From assembly GCA_963514095.1 (NCBI GenBank), contig OY741272.1, positions 29,395,148 to 29,459,147 of the forward strand: 64,000 bases of DNA, in the 5' to 3' direction. Position numbers and translations under genes: made by a program. Shown in pieces: positions 34,101 through 63,869 of the stretch (positions are counted from its first letter, which is position 1; each line of letters begins with the position of its first letter). The notes beneath the pieces were generated by a model, which saw only the letters and a program-made list of their open reading frames with translations, had not been told where the DNA came from and made no database searches. Source of the stretch: Eutrigla gurnardus. Taxonomy: Eukaryota; Chordata; Actinopteri; Perciformes; Triglidae.

Positions 34101-35774
34101 AATGCGTTCAGTGGCGTTACACCGTATGAGTCGGCGTCCACCAGACATAAAGACATTACAGACGAACATACCACATTGCAAAAGACATGGTACCCATGTA
34201 GACAGTCTAAAATGTTTGATTTTTTATTGATTGATTGGTGACTTTGTTAATGTTGATGACTGGCAGTGAGTTATCATCAATAAAACTGCAGTTTCCACAT
34301 TCTTTTGTATTATGATGTTTTTATTTTTCTGAAAAATATTTTGTTTTCACCGAACCCGTAGTCATATCGTATCATATCGAGATATTTGGCATGAATATCG
34401 AGATATGAAAATTTGTCCATATCGTTCAGCCCTAGTCTCAATCTCTAGTTTCAAGTCTTCTTCAATCCAGCATGATGTTCATTTAGTACATTATGGTCCA
34501 TTTAGGGTCCACCAGACCAGAAAGCAGGGGATGGTTTAGGGGGCGGGGCTTACCTGCTGATTGACAGGTCCATTTAGAGTCCACCAGACCAGAAAGCAGG
34601 GGATTCTTTAGGGGGCGGGGCTTACCTGCTCATTGACAGGTTGCTACCACGCTACCAACGCTAGTTAGCTACTAAGATGACTTTAACACTTTTGTGTTTG
34701 TTTCTTAAATGTTGTCAACTGAACAGGTCTAACTACTTTACCAAGCTTCTATCGTCTGTTCTTCTTTTGTCCTCTCTTTACATCAGCTTTGCTTACGTTA
34801 TTCATATCTTACATGTTTTTCTAATGAATTGACGTATGTGGTATTTTGTTTTTTTCCCAGGTGACGATGGTGGAAATGCAGCCAATCTACAACTGAACAA
34901 GCATTCGACAGACAACCGCACGTTGAATGACTCGGCGGTATCCTCAACCAACGATATGTCCAATCAGCAGCCATCATATCCAGGCCCTCAACCTGCAGTC
35001 CTTCCTCCTTCTACACCCACACGGCCCAGATCCGTCACCATCACTGGAACCATTACAGAACCTGTAACTGGTCCTCCAGGACGTGTAGACCCAACCACGG
35101 TACTGGTGACGTCTACAGCAACAACGAAACCTACAGGAGCAGCAACAATGTCTACAGCAACAACACCTACAGCAGCAGCAACAACGTCTACAGCAACAAC
35201 AAAACCTACAGCAGCAACAACGTCTAGAGCATCAACAACATCAACATCTACAGCAACAACGTCTACAGCAACAACAAAACCTACAGCAGCAATGAAACCT
35301 ACAGCAGCAACGTCTAGAGCAACAACAACAACAACACCAATATCTACAGCAACAATGTCTTCAACAACGCCACCCACCACAACCGTAAAAGCAATGACCA
35401 CACTTACGAGAGCTAATGCGACGGTTACTACGTCAATGAGTCCAAAGACCACATCGCCACCAGAGGCTCCAAGTCCTGGTCTGCCACCAGTCCAGACCTC
35501 TCTACCCAGAGGTCCCAGTACCGCCCCCCCCACCGATCCGTACAAGCCTGTCTCCTCGGGAACCGGTGTTGCCGTCGTAGATGTGGCAGGGGCGGCTCTG
35601 ACCAAGCATCTGGTGGATACGGCGTCTCTGGTTGCCGCCCTGCTCTTTGGCCTCCTCTTCTTCTTGGTCTCAGTGGTTTTGTTCGTCACGCAGGCCTACG
35701 AGAGCTACCGGAGGAAGGACTACACCCAGGTGGACTACCTGATCAATGGCATGTACACGGACTCTGGGGTGTGA
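31175..35774 (+). CDS. c11orf24: C11orf24-like mucin-type single-pass membrane protein (354 aa)
   Basis: Homologue of human C11orf24 (DM4E3), a poorly understood glycoprotein of the Golgi/secretory route. Coding exons 31175-31325 and 34861-35774 join in phase to 354 codons (human about 449). The ATG lies in a good context (GCCATGT). Residues 1-30 form a signal peptide (CLRLLCLLLLLADGSS). The middle, about 130-210, is a Thr/Ala/Pro low-complexity stretch (ATTKPTAATTS-like), a likely site of dense O-glycosylation; by DNA it is an ACA/GCA-type repeat expansion. The membrane span is at 307-326. The cytoplasmic tail AYESYRRKDYTQVDYLINGM is the strongest family signature. The length of the repeat region differs widely between species, so the tail is the basis of the call. 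Confidence 0.88.
31635..32085 (+). repeat. dispersed repeat D, long copy
   Basis: Collinear with 47585-48020 over about 430 bp at high identity. Blocks include GATGTAGAATAAAGGTCT, GACATTTCTTTATGAAAAA and CCAAACATCATGTTGG. The last 200 bases also occur at 12900-13095. In the c11orf24 intron; no coding potential seen. Confidence 0.88.
32725..33235 (+). repeat. composite repeat copy F: six 70-bp units
   Basis: The head (CCTCCAGTTCTGAAAAATGA, AGCTGCATTCTCTCTG) is followed by units with CCACCAG at about 32780, 32850, 32920, 32990, 33060 and 33130. The first three carry altered motifs (CCAGAGGGCGATG, CCAGGGGCCGACT); the last three are perfect. + orientation. Confidence 0.95.
33344..33908. mobile_element. 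565-bp MITE with terminal inverted repeats, Harbinger-like
   Basis: Ends AGGCTGAGTTATGCTTCCGC and, inverted, AGGCCTGATTATGCTTCCGC; about 22 bp pair with one or two shifts. TGA flanks both sides (33341-33343 and 33909-33911), a 3-bp duplication of the size PIF/Harbinger makes. The interior is GC-rich (CAACGCAACGCC) with no transposase. Confidence 0.6.
33912..34434 (+). pseudogene. hAT transposon remnant with BED zinc-finger fragment
   Basis: A broken frame at 33994-34230 begins SSSIIWRYFGF and has VLCRSCS, the start of a BED-type zinc finger of hAT transposases. The right end reads ATCGTTCAGCCCTAG, the inverse of the hAT terminus CAGGGCTGAACGAT. The left end and most of the transposase are missing. 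Confidence 0.6.
34437..34690 (+). repeat. composite repeat copy G (tail, internally duplicated)
   Basis: Holds the tail GTCCATTTAG ... GGGGGCGGGGCTTACC ... TTGACAGG twice in a row, then ACCAACGCTAGTTAGCTAC. No 70-bp unit. About 170 bases before the second coding exon of c11orf24. Confidence 0.88.
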
Positions 35775-36484
35775 GGCGGTGCCCAGATGTTTGTTTTGGA
35801 GACTGGATGGTATCACGGCAGTGCTGTGAATCCACAAGGTGAGTCTGTGGTGCTGCCGGACTGTCCGGCGAGGTCTGGACCGAACTCACCAACGGGTCAC
35901 GGACTCTAAAGAACTGTTCCACTTAACGCTTCGTTCTTCGCTGCTTCCCTGTCTGACGGATGTGAAAGAGTTTGGATCGTCCCAGTTTTGCCAAAACAAA
36001 CCTAGAGGAGACCCGGATGTAACTCCGGTTGTACACCTACATGCAAAGTCCTCGATCAGGCTTTGCTATTGGTCCACGTTGCTGGTTCCAGGCTGGCTGG
36101 ACCAATCAGGATGCTTCCAAGGTGATAAACTCGACAGATGTTTTCTGTGTTGTTTTACTTTTACAGATGAATGTAGTCACACGGACGTCTGGTGCTCATT
36201 AAGGACTAAAAAAACAATTAATTTTAGTTTCTTTAGGTTTTTGTTCCAATCCGACATCACTCTTTTAGTGCAGCTTTCCTCCGATCTGACGGCCGGGGAG
36301 TCTGGAGACGATAACAAGCCCTGTAGTCTGCTGCTGTTGTTGGGGTCTCTTCATTTCAACACTTAAAGAAACAAATGTGTGAAATCAACCTCACAGTTAA
36401 CACAAGAAAACATTCCTCATTTACACGGTAACCGCCGTTATTCTAGAAACAAACGAATCGCGGGGGGGGGGGGGGGGGGGGCGA

Positions 36485-36740
36485 CAAAACACTTGATTAA
36501 AGTCGTACATTTACAAGAAAAACAAACCAATATTCTCTGAGATTATAAAATCATAAAATGACACCTCCAGGATTAATGTGCTGATCTGTATTATCGTGTC
36601 CTGCTGGACTACAAATCATACGTGAACTTCCCGTTGTAGTTCCTGATACTCATCCTTTCTCCTGATTGGCCCAATTCATATGAATCTGATTGCAAAGTTT
36701 AATTTGATGAGGTCATCGACTGCAGTGTTTTTTTTCTTTA
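36485..36740 (+). repeat. dispersed repeat E, second copy without minisatellite
   Basis: Shares TTAAAGTCGTA, GAGATTATAAAATCATAAA, TCCTGCTGGACTACAAAT and CTCCTGATTGG with 22840-23500 in the same order. Confidence 0.7.
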
Positions 36741-37084
36741 TAATCTCAGAAAATAACGAGATCCTCATGATTGTCAAAACATGATTCAGACGCGTCACGT
36801 TTACGTTTTTGTTAACAAACAAATATTTGTATTGAATCACCGATGACGCACATCTCCAGCATAATTAAACCATGAAGACATCAAAATCGATTTATTTTTA
36901 TATCCTGTATTTTTTTAATTTTCACTTCCCTGCCAGGATAGCTAGCTGATCTTTTTAAAGTCACTTGTGACGATATCCCGATTTAATATAATTTAAAAAT
37001 AATATTTTATATATATCATCATATCTTTTATCGTGATAAATTGTGCATCGTCTGATCACTAGTCCTAAAAGCCCCAACGATTTA

Positions 37085-37250
37085 ACGTTAGACGAGGTAG
37101 TAGCCTATTTTAGACGAGGGAGTAGCCTAGCTTAGAAATTACTACTAGCCTAGCTTTGACACGCTACTAGCCTGGCTTAGATGAGGAAGTAGCCTAGCTT
37201 AGACGTGCTACTAGCCTAGCTTAGACAAGGAAGTAGCCTATCTTTGACCC
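37085..37250 (+). repeat. degenerate tandem of GTAGCCTAGCTTAGAC
   Basis: About seven imperfect copies, with alternating ACGAGG / CTACTAGC parts. Confidence 0.7.
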
Positions 37251-38240
37251 CTATCAACCCCAAATAATTATAATAATTATAATATTAACGTTATAAAATG
37301 AGGTGAAATCTCCCAAATGTTTCTTCATTTCAGAGTCTTATGATTTCACGTTGATTCCATTGCATTTCATTTTTCCGTGTTGAATGTTTTGCACAGTGCG
37401 TCATGGGAACGCCATGCCAGTTTACGATCTGTTTTCTGATTTCCTTAAACAGACTTTTCCTGCAGCTTATTATTGCCGTTAACATGTTTCCAATGTTTCA
37501 CATTTTTTACATTTCTAATACGTTTCGGAAACATTGACTGACTTTTTAACATTTTGTGACTTAATCATCCTACGTGTCAAAATTCTGGGGAGATCGATTA
37601 TTTTATTTCCTTAATGAGTAAAAATTGTCCGGCTCACGATGAAGATGGATTTCTGTCAGAAAAGTGGAAGTTAAGATAAATGTGAGCGTCTAAAAGTTAA
37701 GAATCTAATAAAGTGCTAAATTATCAACATTGTTAATGTGAAGGAGTAATGATGGAAGTTCTGGGATGTTATTGACTGAACTACTGTTTCCTTTATGAGT
37801 CTCCTCCTCCTCCTCCGAGGGTTCGCGGTCGATGAACAGTCACCAAATAATCACTGAAGCACATTATTGTATGTTAAAGCCAACGGAAACGTAAAGCCAT
37901 TCTCCACGTGGGAAATATACGTATATATTTTTTTTTCTTGTGACCAATGTTATACTCATTTTCCATGTTTGCCATAACTGAGTTGTGTTTTTGTTGTAGA
38001 AATGCCACATTTAGATCTGTTTACAAGAACGTAATAGGCCATCGGTACGGAAGCCGACAGCTTTGTTTGACATAATTTGATGTTTGTATTTATATCCTGT
38101 TATCTTGTAGATCTTGATTCTCTAAAAAAAAAAGAAAAAAAAGAAGAGAATTTGATATTCTTTTATCCCAAGAAAATGGAAGTATGGAAGAGGATTAGGA
38201 CCAAATGTGATTTTTTTTTTTTTTTTTTTCTAAATAAATC

Positions 38241-41200
38241 CTAAAGTCGTTTAAAGACTTTCTTTGGCCCTAATCTTCTTCTATAAAATGTTATCTTTAT
38301 TCTCTCACTTTTTTCCCAGTCATCATATTCAAAAACATAATCCAAAAAATGTCCTTTGTGGTTTTTCTTTTCATGAGAAAAACAAGGTTGTTTATCACGT
38401 TTTCTTCAGACAACTAAAGATCTTGAGATGAGACTTAAAAAATAATTTGGGCCGCTCTCGGCTTCCGTACCTGGTTGTAATTTGTTTTTTGTTTTCACAT
38501 GATCACGGACTAAATTTAATAATCAACAGAAAATAATTTCTTGATGGTAAAGACCGATTAGCATGTTCACTCGTGATCACGAGAACTTTTGTGTTATTCA
38601 CTCAAAACATGACGTCTTCTTTGAAACGTGATCAGCCTACATGTTTCAACAGCTGCCGTTGCTACGGGCAACCACACTGCTGAGCGTTAACACGGTCTAG
38701 CTGAGCAGAGAGAGAAGTCCAGCTCCCTCTGTGTGTGTTGTTATCTTCTCCTTGCTTAGCTGACGTAGCCGAAGCAGCGGCGGATTATCTGTCTTTGCAG
38801 TAACTGATGAGCAGAATGTCAGGAGGAGACGTTCTTCTGTGTGCCAACGCAACATTGTACGAATGCACTTTAAAAAGAGATATTTTTACTTGCAGAGAAT
38901 AAATAATAAAATAAACAACCAAGCTGCTGTTTGAGTGTCGGTTCTTCGGCGTGAAGGCGGCGCTCGCGGTTTGGTCGGCGAGCACGTGAGAGCCAGCTGT
39001 TTGTAAAAGGTGAAATCTTTTTATTGGTGTGCTTTTCTTCGCTGTTCTTTTTCATCAGATGGCAGAATGCACGCTAATAAAAGCCAGCGGTTACTGCGGA
39101 GCGTTTGGCAGGCGAGGCGGGGTTCACCTCAGTGGTCGTTCCAGTACCTGGTCTACATTAAAACCCTGCTTTTTCTTCTTTCTAGCTTGTTTTGTTTGAA
39201 AGCGTCGCGCTGCTGTGCCGGTCCAGTCAACCAGTTTACTTCCAGTCTTTTCTACTGTGTGGAGGCCGAGCCGATACAGGAGACGGCGTAGCTAAAACAT
39301 GGCAGACCACTGATTGGTTAGACCATCATTACTAACACACTGATGGTAACCTAATTATTTATTTTTTTGTTTTGTTTATTTGAAATTTGTTAATTTAGGA
39401 TAAACCCCTTTTAGATGCATCATCTCGTTCTCAAGGGCTCTCAACAGAAAACACAATCACTACATAACAGAGAAATTACAGGTGAAACTAAATAATAATA
39501 ACTTAAAAAAGATCAATATAACAACGTACATACACGAGCAAACGAAACTAAACAAACAAAGAAACCAATAAACTATAAACATTATAAACATTAAACATTA
39601 CAACCACTAGGTGGCCAAAAATAGATTAGAACATTGAGTGGATCACCAAATACAATTAATAATAAAACATTGTTTGTGTTGAAGATGATGTCATGGCTCC
39701 GTTGCTATGACTATCGGCAAAGAATCCCGCCTGCATTGAGGGTCTGCTGCCGTCACCTGGAACCATCCGTGAGTCTGCGATGATCGTTAGGACAGCAGAA
39801 ACCCAGACCAGGTCTGGAGTTGGGTTCATCTGGTCCGAGCCAGAGCGAAATGGTTCAGTTCTGCCCTAGATCCCGTTCACACAGACCTCCAGGGCCGTGA
39901 ATAGGATGTGACAGACGGGTAACTGAATATAAGAAACCAGGGAAGGAAGTGACCATATTTGGACTGTGGAGGAGCGAGTGTTTGGATCCGGACCAACAGT
40001 CTCCTCTAAATCTTCATCATGATGCCGTCCTCTCTTCAACTCTCACTCCAGCGTTTCCACTGTTATCTTGGCAACAAGTCACATGACACAACAGACAGAC
40101 AGCTGGTGAAACGGTGGATCCGGGTCCAGGTTCCCTTTTGATGTTCTGTTACAGAAACAAAGTCCTTGTGGGTTATTTCAAATATTCCAGAAATGCTCCT
40201 CAACACTTTCCACTCGCTCAGCAGAGAAGGAGTGCGGTCGTGGTTTTCGGTCGTGGTTTGGCAGCTCAAACCGCTCTGCTAATATTGACAGGCGACCCGA
40301 GGCGCTGTCTTCTTCTTCTGCACCTGAATTAACCACATACATTCCACTTCCTGCCAAGTGTCATTATTGGAAATATTTGAAAATGTGTCAGTTATTGTAG
40401 ATCAGAGACCTTGGCAGCTGACAGAGACCCAAAAGGCCCACGTAGACCCTGAAGGTTAGACCCTGAAGTTAGACCCTGAAGGTTAGACCCCTGAAGGTTA
40501 GACCCTGAGGGTAGACCCTGAGGTTAGACCCTGAAGTTAGACCCTGAAGGTTAGACCCTGAAATGGAATGATTGCAGTTATTGCCAGCTTTGATACGATC
40601 TAACGTGCTGCTGTGTGTTGCTCCCTCAGAGAAAACACAACCTCGCTCTTATGAAATCAAAATGCAGCCAATGAAGTCTGATCTCTAATGGTTTGGAAAA
40701 CCAGACTGCTTGTCTGAGTTCCTGAAAGTGAGCCATTTGGACGATAGTGCTGATACGTACGGTAACACACACACACACCAGCACACCCACGCCGCCGGCG
40801 AACACACAAGCGTTCCCGCAGCGGGAGGCCTCTTCAGGTCGAGGGAAAACAAAGGTTTTAAGAGGGAAACGTGGGAACCATTAAGTGTGAAAACTGTGAG
40901 AACGCAACTTTCTGGCTTCAAAGGCGAGTTCCAGGTCGGCCCGGTCTCCCGGCCTGGCCTCGGCTCCTGGCCCGGCGGTGCAACAGATGACAGTAATGTG
41001 ATTACTCGTTGGGAAGCCGATGCCGGTCCAGAGAACCGCAGGGGGTCCTGGTGGTTCGCCATGGTCGGGTCTCAGCAGGTGCGTGTCTCCACTCAACGGT
41101 TCTGGCACCTCAGCAGACGTCGACTTTAACTCTTCAATATGGAAATGTGTCTTCACACAGACTCTGGACCGCCTTCTGGAGGCCGGGGAGACGGAGCTTC

Positions 41201-41400
41201 ATCAAGGACACCAGTACACAGTGAGTCCCCTACAGTCCACTACAATCCCCATGCAATCCACCTACTGTAAACTCAGTGGAAACGGGTGTGCTTAACGTAA
41301 AAGACTACGAAAGGAAAGGATGAAACGGAATGAAAGGAAATAAAGGACAGAAACACACAACGTTGTTGAGGTGAACTTTCATAGTTCAAGGGTCAAAGTA
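38241..41400. other. intergenic stretch with no recognised gene
   Basis: AT-rich to mixed DNA. A 139-codon ORF at 40710-41129 and its antisense resemble nothing known to me and are compositionally driven. A 13-15 bp tandem of GACCCTGAAGGTTA occupies 40441-40560. A single CTCF-like match, CCACTAGGTGGC, is at 39604. Confidence 0.4.
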
Positions 41401-41404
41401 ATCG

Positions 41405-41690
41405 TAGTAGCTAGCTAGCATTGGTAGCGATCTGTCAATCAGCACGTAAGCTCCGCCCCCTAAAGCATCCCCTGCTTTCTGGTCTGTTGGACTCTAAATG
41501 GACCTGTCTATCGGCAGGTAAGCCCCCCCTAACCAGAGAGGAGTCGCTTCCTGGTGGCCAGCAGAGAGAAGTAGCACCATTTTCTCATAGACTTCTATAC
41601 AACCAGAGAGGAGTCGCCCCCTGGTGGCCAGCAGAGAGGATGCAGATTTAAGGCATTTCAGCGTTGGCTTCACTTTTCAGAACGGTTGCC
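41405..41690 (-). repeat. composite repeat copy H (two 70-bp units, reverse)
   Basis: From left to right: the inverted tail (CTGTCAATCAGCACGTAAGC, CCGCCCCCTAAAGCATCCCC), then GTCGCTTCCTGGTGGCC at about 41545 and GTCGCCCCCTGGTGGCC at about 41614, then the head ending TTCACTTTTCAGAA. Confidence 0.9.
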
Positions 41691-43227
41691 GCCTAATCTC
41701 AAGTCAACAAACCTTTACCTGGAAAAGTAATATGAAGTTTTATGAACCTTCGAGCTGATCAGCTGTCCCTCTCTGACAGAACTACTGGTTCTGGACTGGG
41801 GGGGGGGGGCTCAGTCCACTGGTGGGACCAACATGCATACAAAAACCACATCAGGACCAGAACAATGAAACTCCAGAATCTGTATTTTGTCCACAGAAAG
41901 AGTATCGTAGTCTTATTCTGAAATGTTCCCAAACAGATGTAGAAGTCGGAGCCTAAATATATCCGCCGTCATGTTGTCGGGTTTGTGAAAGCAGACGTTT
42001 AGTGCGACCACATGTGCAACCGTCGTGTTTCATGGAGCGCTCTGTTCACGCCGGCCTCAGACGGCCGGCAGCCTCACCTGTTCCTCGTTACCCAGAAAAG
42101 AGAAAGGTATTTGTTACACTCAGCCGTATAACTCGTAAGCCTCCGTCTTTATTGAGCAGAGGACGTCGGACCAATGCAGAGATGGTTTTGATATTTGTAG
42201 CGAGCGGTGTGCGGATCAAAGCGAGGAGGCCGGCGGCGGCTGTGGGTTGCAGGTGACTGGGGGAAGAAAATATGTTTCAGTACAGCATTCCAGCGGCCGG
42301 CTGGGAGTATAGAAACAGAATACATAGAGTGGATGAAATAACTGTAATATCTAACTAAAATGAAGCATCGCCCATAGGGGAGGAAGTAGCAGCTGTCCGA
42401 CATACATAGAACATAAGATGACATGGACTCAAATAGGCAGGTAATGCTCACCAGATGGCTGGGTGGGTTCTGTCTTTTAAAACGCAGGCACCCCTTGTCA
42501 CTAATGCCAAATGGCGTATGAATGACATGACGACTTGTAAGTCATGTAGCGTCCAACCAAACGCCATTCTTGCTTTTTGCGTGTAATTTTTATGGCATAG
42601 TGTGTACTGACTGCAAAGACAGGCTTTGAGTGATATTTTTTACGTGAAAGTCACTTTGGGACACTTTAATGCTTCGATAATACGTTTACTTTAATTATAT
42701 GTACAATCTTATGACTCTGCTTCAGTAAACGTGTAGAAGGTCGGACTCTCTCGTATTTCCACACAGTGAAATTGCTTGGTTGCAGAATCCGAATGACAAT
42801 GAAAAGTCGTACAAGTGCCACCGCAGCCACAAAGGCTTGCAGAGCCGCTGCCAGCAGCAGTAATACCTCGTCTGCGCTGCGTATTCTATGGTGTGGAATA
42901 ACTCCTGCTGCCTCACATGGACGCTGCAGCGGAGGAGGACATGTGCTTTGAGTTTGCCCAGCCTTTGGAGTGGAGGCCAGTTGGAGCAGCGAGGCCAGGA
43001 GAAGGATCACATCGGTGCCAGGCTTGGCTCGGCTTTAGGTGTGCGTGAAGACGGAGCTCTGGGATGTTTCATCTCACTTTCCATCGGCGTGCGAAGCAGC
43101 GGCGTCTCCTGTTTTGATGCCTCCAATTGTGTTAAAGCTGAAAAACACACTGACCAAAGATTTCATCATCTTTGTTCTGGACGTTCTGCTTGTTCTTAGG
43201 TACAAAAAAGATCTACGAGATCTATTG
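41691..43227. other. intergenic stretch, repeat-like, no recognised gene
   Basis: ORFs of about 100 codons occur on both strands (42149-42451, 42666-43010) but match no family known to me. They overlap each other's antisense and lack splice partners. Probably old transposon DNA. Confidence 0.35.
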
Positions 43228-43790
43228 TTACCAGGCGGCAACCTCCGGTTCTGAGAAGTGAAGCCAAACCTGAAGTGCCTTAAATGCTGGATTCTTCTCT
43301 GCTGGCCACCAGGGGGCGACTCCTCTCTGGTTGTATAGAAGTCTATGAGAAAATGGTCCTACTTCTCTCTGCTGGCCACCAGGGGGCGACTCCTCTCTGG
43401 TTGTATAGAAGTCTATGAGAAAATGGTCCTACTTCTCTCTGCTGGCCACCAGGGGGCGACTCCTCTCTGGTTGTATAGAAGTCTATGAGAAAATGGTCCT
43501 ACTTCTCTCTGCTGGCCACCAGGGGGCGACTCCTCTCTGGTTGTATAGAAGTCTATGAGAAAATGGTCCTACTTCTCTCTTGATGTATTATCTCAGTAAA
43601 CATTGTAAACATGAGTTTATGGTCTCAATCTCTAGTTTCAAGTCTTCTTCAATCCAGCATGATGTTCATTTAGTACATTATGGTCCATTTAGAGTCCACC
43701 AGACCAGAAAGCAGGGGATGCTTTAGGGGGCGGGGCTTACCTGCTGATTGACAGGTTGCTACATGCTACCAATGCTAAATTCAGATATCA
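43228..43790 (+). repeat. composite repeat copy I: four 70-bp units with full head and tail
   Basis: The most complete copy. Head CAACCTCCGGTTCTGAGAAG; CCACCAGGGGGCGACT at 43307, 43377, 43447 and 43517; then TTGATGTATTATCTCAG, GTCCATTTAGAGTCCACCAG, GGGGGCGGGGCTTACC and GATTGACAGG. Use it as the reference for the family. + orientation. Confidence 0.95.
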
Positions 43791-43837
43791 CAGACAAATA
43801 CTCACCATATCGTTTAAAAAGCATGAGAATGGCTCTG

Positions 43838-43840
<3 letters not shown>

Positions 43841-43879
<39 letters not shown>

Positions 43880-43893
43880 TATATATATATATC
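43841..43893. repeat. (AT)n microsatellite
   Basis: Two AT runs separated by CAGATAT; self-complementary. Confidence 0.9.
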
Positions 43894-44960
43894 AGAAGGT
43901 TCACGATGAATTCACGTTACCCTCATCGTGTTTATTTTACACTTTAACAGTATGATGGTTTCCCTCAGTATAGAATGTCAGCATTTTTGTGGTTATCGGT
44001 CATTTTACAAAACCAATTTGCTGATACCCCCCCCCCCCAAAAAAAAAAAACCCTTACCTATAGCACTCTGATCGTAGCACTGTAGCCCTTAAGGTACTAC
44101 TTTACTCAGATGAGGACCTAACACTTGTTCTATTTTTAGCTCTTACTTTATTCACCTGCCCAGGGACTACGGATGGAAAGTAGCTAGTAAGCTAAATCCG
44201 GTACAAGGCATCTCGTCTCATCTCGAGACTAATGTTATTTTGTACATTGTCCCTGATACAAATAAACTTATTAAATGAAATTAAATCAGCAATGATACGT
44301 TTTGGTTTCTTTGTTTCCTTCTTTTGACAAATGTACTTATTGTAAGTCTCTTTGGACAAAAGCTAAATGACCTAAATGTAAATGTAAATGTAAATGTAAA
44401 TGTAAATGTTTATTATATATAAATAATTTAGATATATTTTATTTGATTTATTTTAACTTTATAAAACTTCAGGGAACTGTTTTATTCATGTATTTATTTA
44501 TTTATCTGTTCGTCTTCATAGTAAAGCTGCTGATAGATTCACTGAATTAAATGCTTTAAGTTATCTCAACACAGTTTCGTGTTATTCTGAATTTGGTCAC
44601 TGTTTTCAGTTATCCGTCTCCTAGATTATTAGTTATTTGTATCGGCCCAGAAACAGTCCACCCCTATAATGTTCTTTTGTCTTTTTTCTGTCCTGTGTAC
44701 GTGTGATTGCTGATTTTTCTATTTTTGCACAATTTCATGTTATTATTTTTTGCAAAAAACAATAACGGCAGGTATTGGCCCACAAGAAGAGATATTGGTC
44801 GATTGGCTGTAATTAATTTATTTGTGAAGTTAACTCATTCAGCTTCATCACACACGTACCCCACCAGACCCGCCACTAGAGGTCGCTACACAGCTCCTCA
44901 ACCTGGAGCACAACCCAAACACCGGTAACAACAGCAGAGCCTCGGCTGTATGGAATCACA
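43894..44960. other. AT-rich spacer, no gene seen
   Basis: Simple runs (C10A10 near 44035, AAATGT tandem at 44370-44410). No recognised coding or RNA feature. Confidence 0.4.
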
Positions 44961-44970
44961 ATAAAACTAA

Positions 44971-45188
44971 GATTATCAATATATATTTAAATGTAAGATT
45001 TTACTTCATACTTAGTACTTAATAACCTGTTTAATTAGATTATAAATATATGTTCAAATGTAAGATTTTACTTCATACTTAGTAGTTAATAACCCTATTT
45101 ATTTAGATTATAAATATATGTTCAAATGTAAGATTTTACTTCATACTTAGTAGTTAATAACCCTATTTATTTAGATTATCAATATATA
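44971..45188 (+). repeat. 68-bp tandem repeat, three copies
   Basis: TAAGATTTTACTTCATACTT recurs at 44993, 45061 and 45129. AT-rich; upstream of lrp5. Confidence 0.9.
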
Positions 45189-45544
45189 GTAAAAGGGTGT
45201 AATATTTAAATTGTGTGTATTTAGTCTTTACATTGTATATCATAATATATAGGCGTAACAATATGCATTATTGTTATATTTTTCAGAATTCTAAGTCTCA
45301 TTGTTTTTTGTTGTTTTTATTTTTTTGCATGCTTTTGTCATGTTCTCATGTTTTGTGTGGTCCCCAGGAAGAGTCTCAAATATGTTTTTCAAAATCTAAT
45401 AATAATACATATAATAATATATGTAATACATGTATAATCGATCATATGTTATTGATTATACAGTGTTTATGATCGCAGCCAATCAACTCAGAGAGACTGT
45501 TCTTCCTCCATACCTTCTATATGAAACAAACAAAAAAGAATCTG

Positions 45545-45829
45545 GCTGATGCCTCGTGTCGGATGACGTCACACCCCCTCCGCCTGCCCCCTTTTTTTCT
45601 CTCCGTGCGCGAGCTCGACAGTCCAAAGTATAAAGTAGCGCGAGCGCCTGGACTGGGGGGAAAAGTGGAGTCGAGATAGAGAGGCACACACGGAACGGAG
45701 GAGCACGCGCGCATACACAGACGCGCGCGCATGCAGACGCGCGTCTAGCCGTAGAAGGACGCGGGCCCGCGTGCACACACGTACACGTTCACAAGTTAAT
45801 CACGGAGATCGCGGAATGGAGCCGCAGCG
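45545..45829 (+). promoter_or_regulatory. lrp5: lrp5 promoter and 5' leader, with overlapping short uORF
   Basis: A sharp switch from AT-rich to CpG-rich DNA precedes the start. TATAAAG at 45629-45635 is a TATA candidate about 200 bases before the ATG. A 7-codon upstream ORF begins at 45816 and ends at 45839, overlapping the main ATG at 45830 in another frame. Confidence 0.45.
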
Positions 45830-63376
<17,547 letters not shown>

Positions 63377-63689
63377 GTAGGTCTGCTGGCGGCGGTCTAC
63401 GTCTACGTGGCGAGAGACGAACCGAGAGCAAAAAGGCAGAAATGAATCCGATGATTCCAGCGACCCGTGGGGAAAGAGGAGTTATGCAATAGCTGGACGG
63501 GCTTTTGCACCACTGTGTAAGAGTTTTTTGTCATCAGGTCTGGTCTCCGGCTCTGATGGGATCTGGTCCGCCTCAGTCTAGTTTGGTCTGGTGTGTAGAC
63601 ATGTAGTCTACATTTGTAGTGTCACATTGCAGACCAGCTGAGCAGGACTCCGTCAGACGGAGGGGTTTGGGATCGGAATTGACTGCAGA

Positions 63690-63795
63690 CGCCAATGGCC
63701 AGTTCCGAAGAGTGAAGCCAAAACTGAAGTGCCTTAAACTGTCATTCTCTCTACTGGCCATCAGGGGGCGACTCCTCTCTGGTTGTACAAGTCTG
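63690..63795 (+). repeat. composite repeat copy J (one divergent 70-bp unit)
   Basis: Head AGAGTGAAGCCAAAACTGAA, then CCATCAGGGGGCGACT at about 63759, then a truncated unit. In the last lrp5 intron of the window. Confidence 0.85.
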
Positions 63796-63869
63796 ACTGC
63801 AGGGAAGTTGATGAGGACATGACTTCTCACTGATCTCTAGAAAAGAGTTGGAACCCTTTATAAGTGAAC

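Larger units (their letters stand above)
35775..38240 (+). other. c11orf24 3' UTR / spacer
   Basis: No coding exon recognised. AATAAA occurs at 37707-37712 and 38233-38238. Contents include a 20-base G run (about 36462-36481), the second copy of dispersed repeat E (36485-36740) and a GTAGCCTAGCTTAGAC tandem (37085-37250). Confidence 0.4.

Noticed and set aside
36455..36485. 20-base G run as a functional G-quadruplex
   Set aside because: Homopolymers of this length are often sequencing or assembly artefacts, and nothing nearby suggests a role.
38817..38903. 28-codon ORF beginning MSGGDVLLCANATLYEC
   Set aside because: Good-looking start but too short to identify, with no convincing exon partners.
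40710..41129. 139-codon ORF in a GC-rich stretch
   Set aside because: No family resemblance, no splice partners, an antisense ORF of similar length, and an AC repeat near its start.
42149..43010. ORFs of 100 and 114 codons on the minus strand
   Set aside because: No recognised domain; the region looks like old repeat DNA beside composite repeat I.
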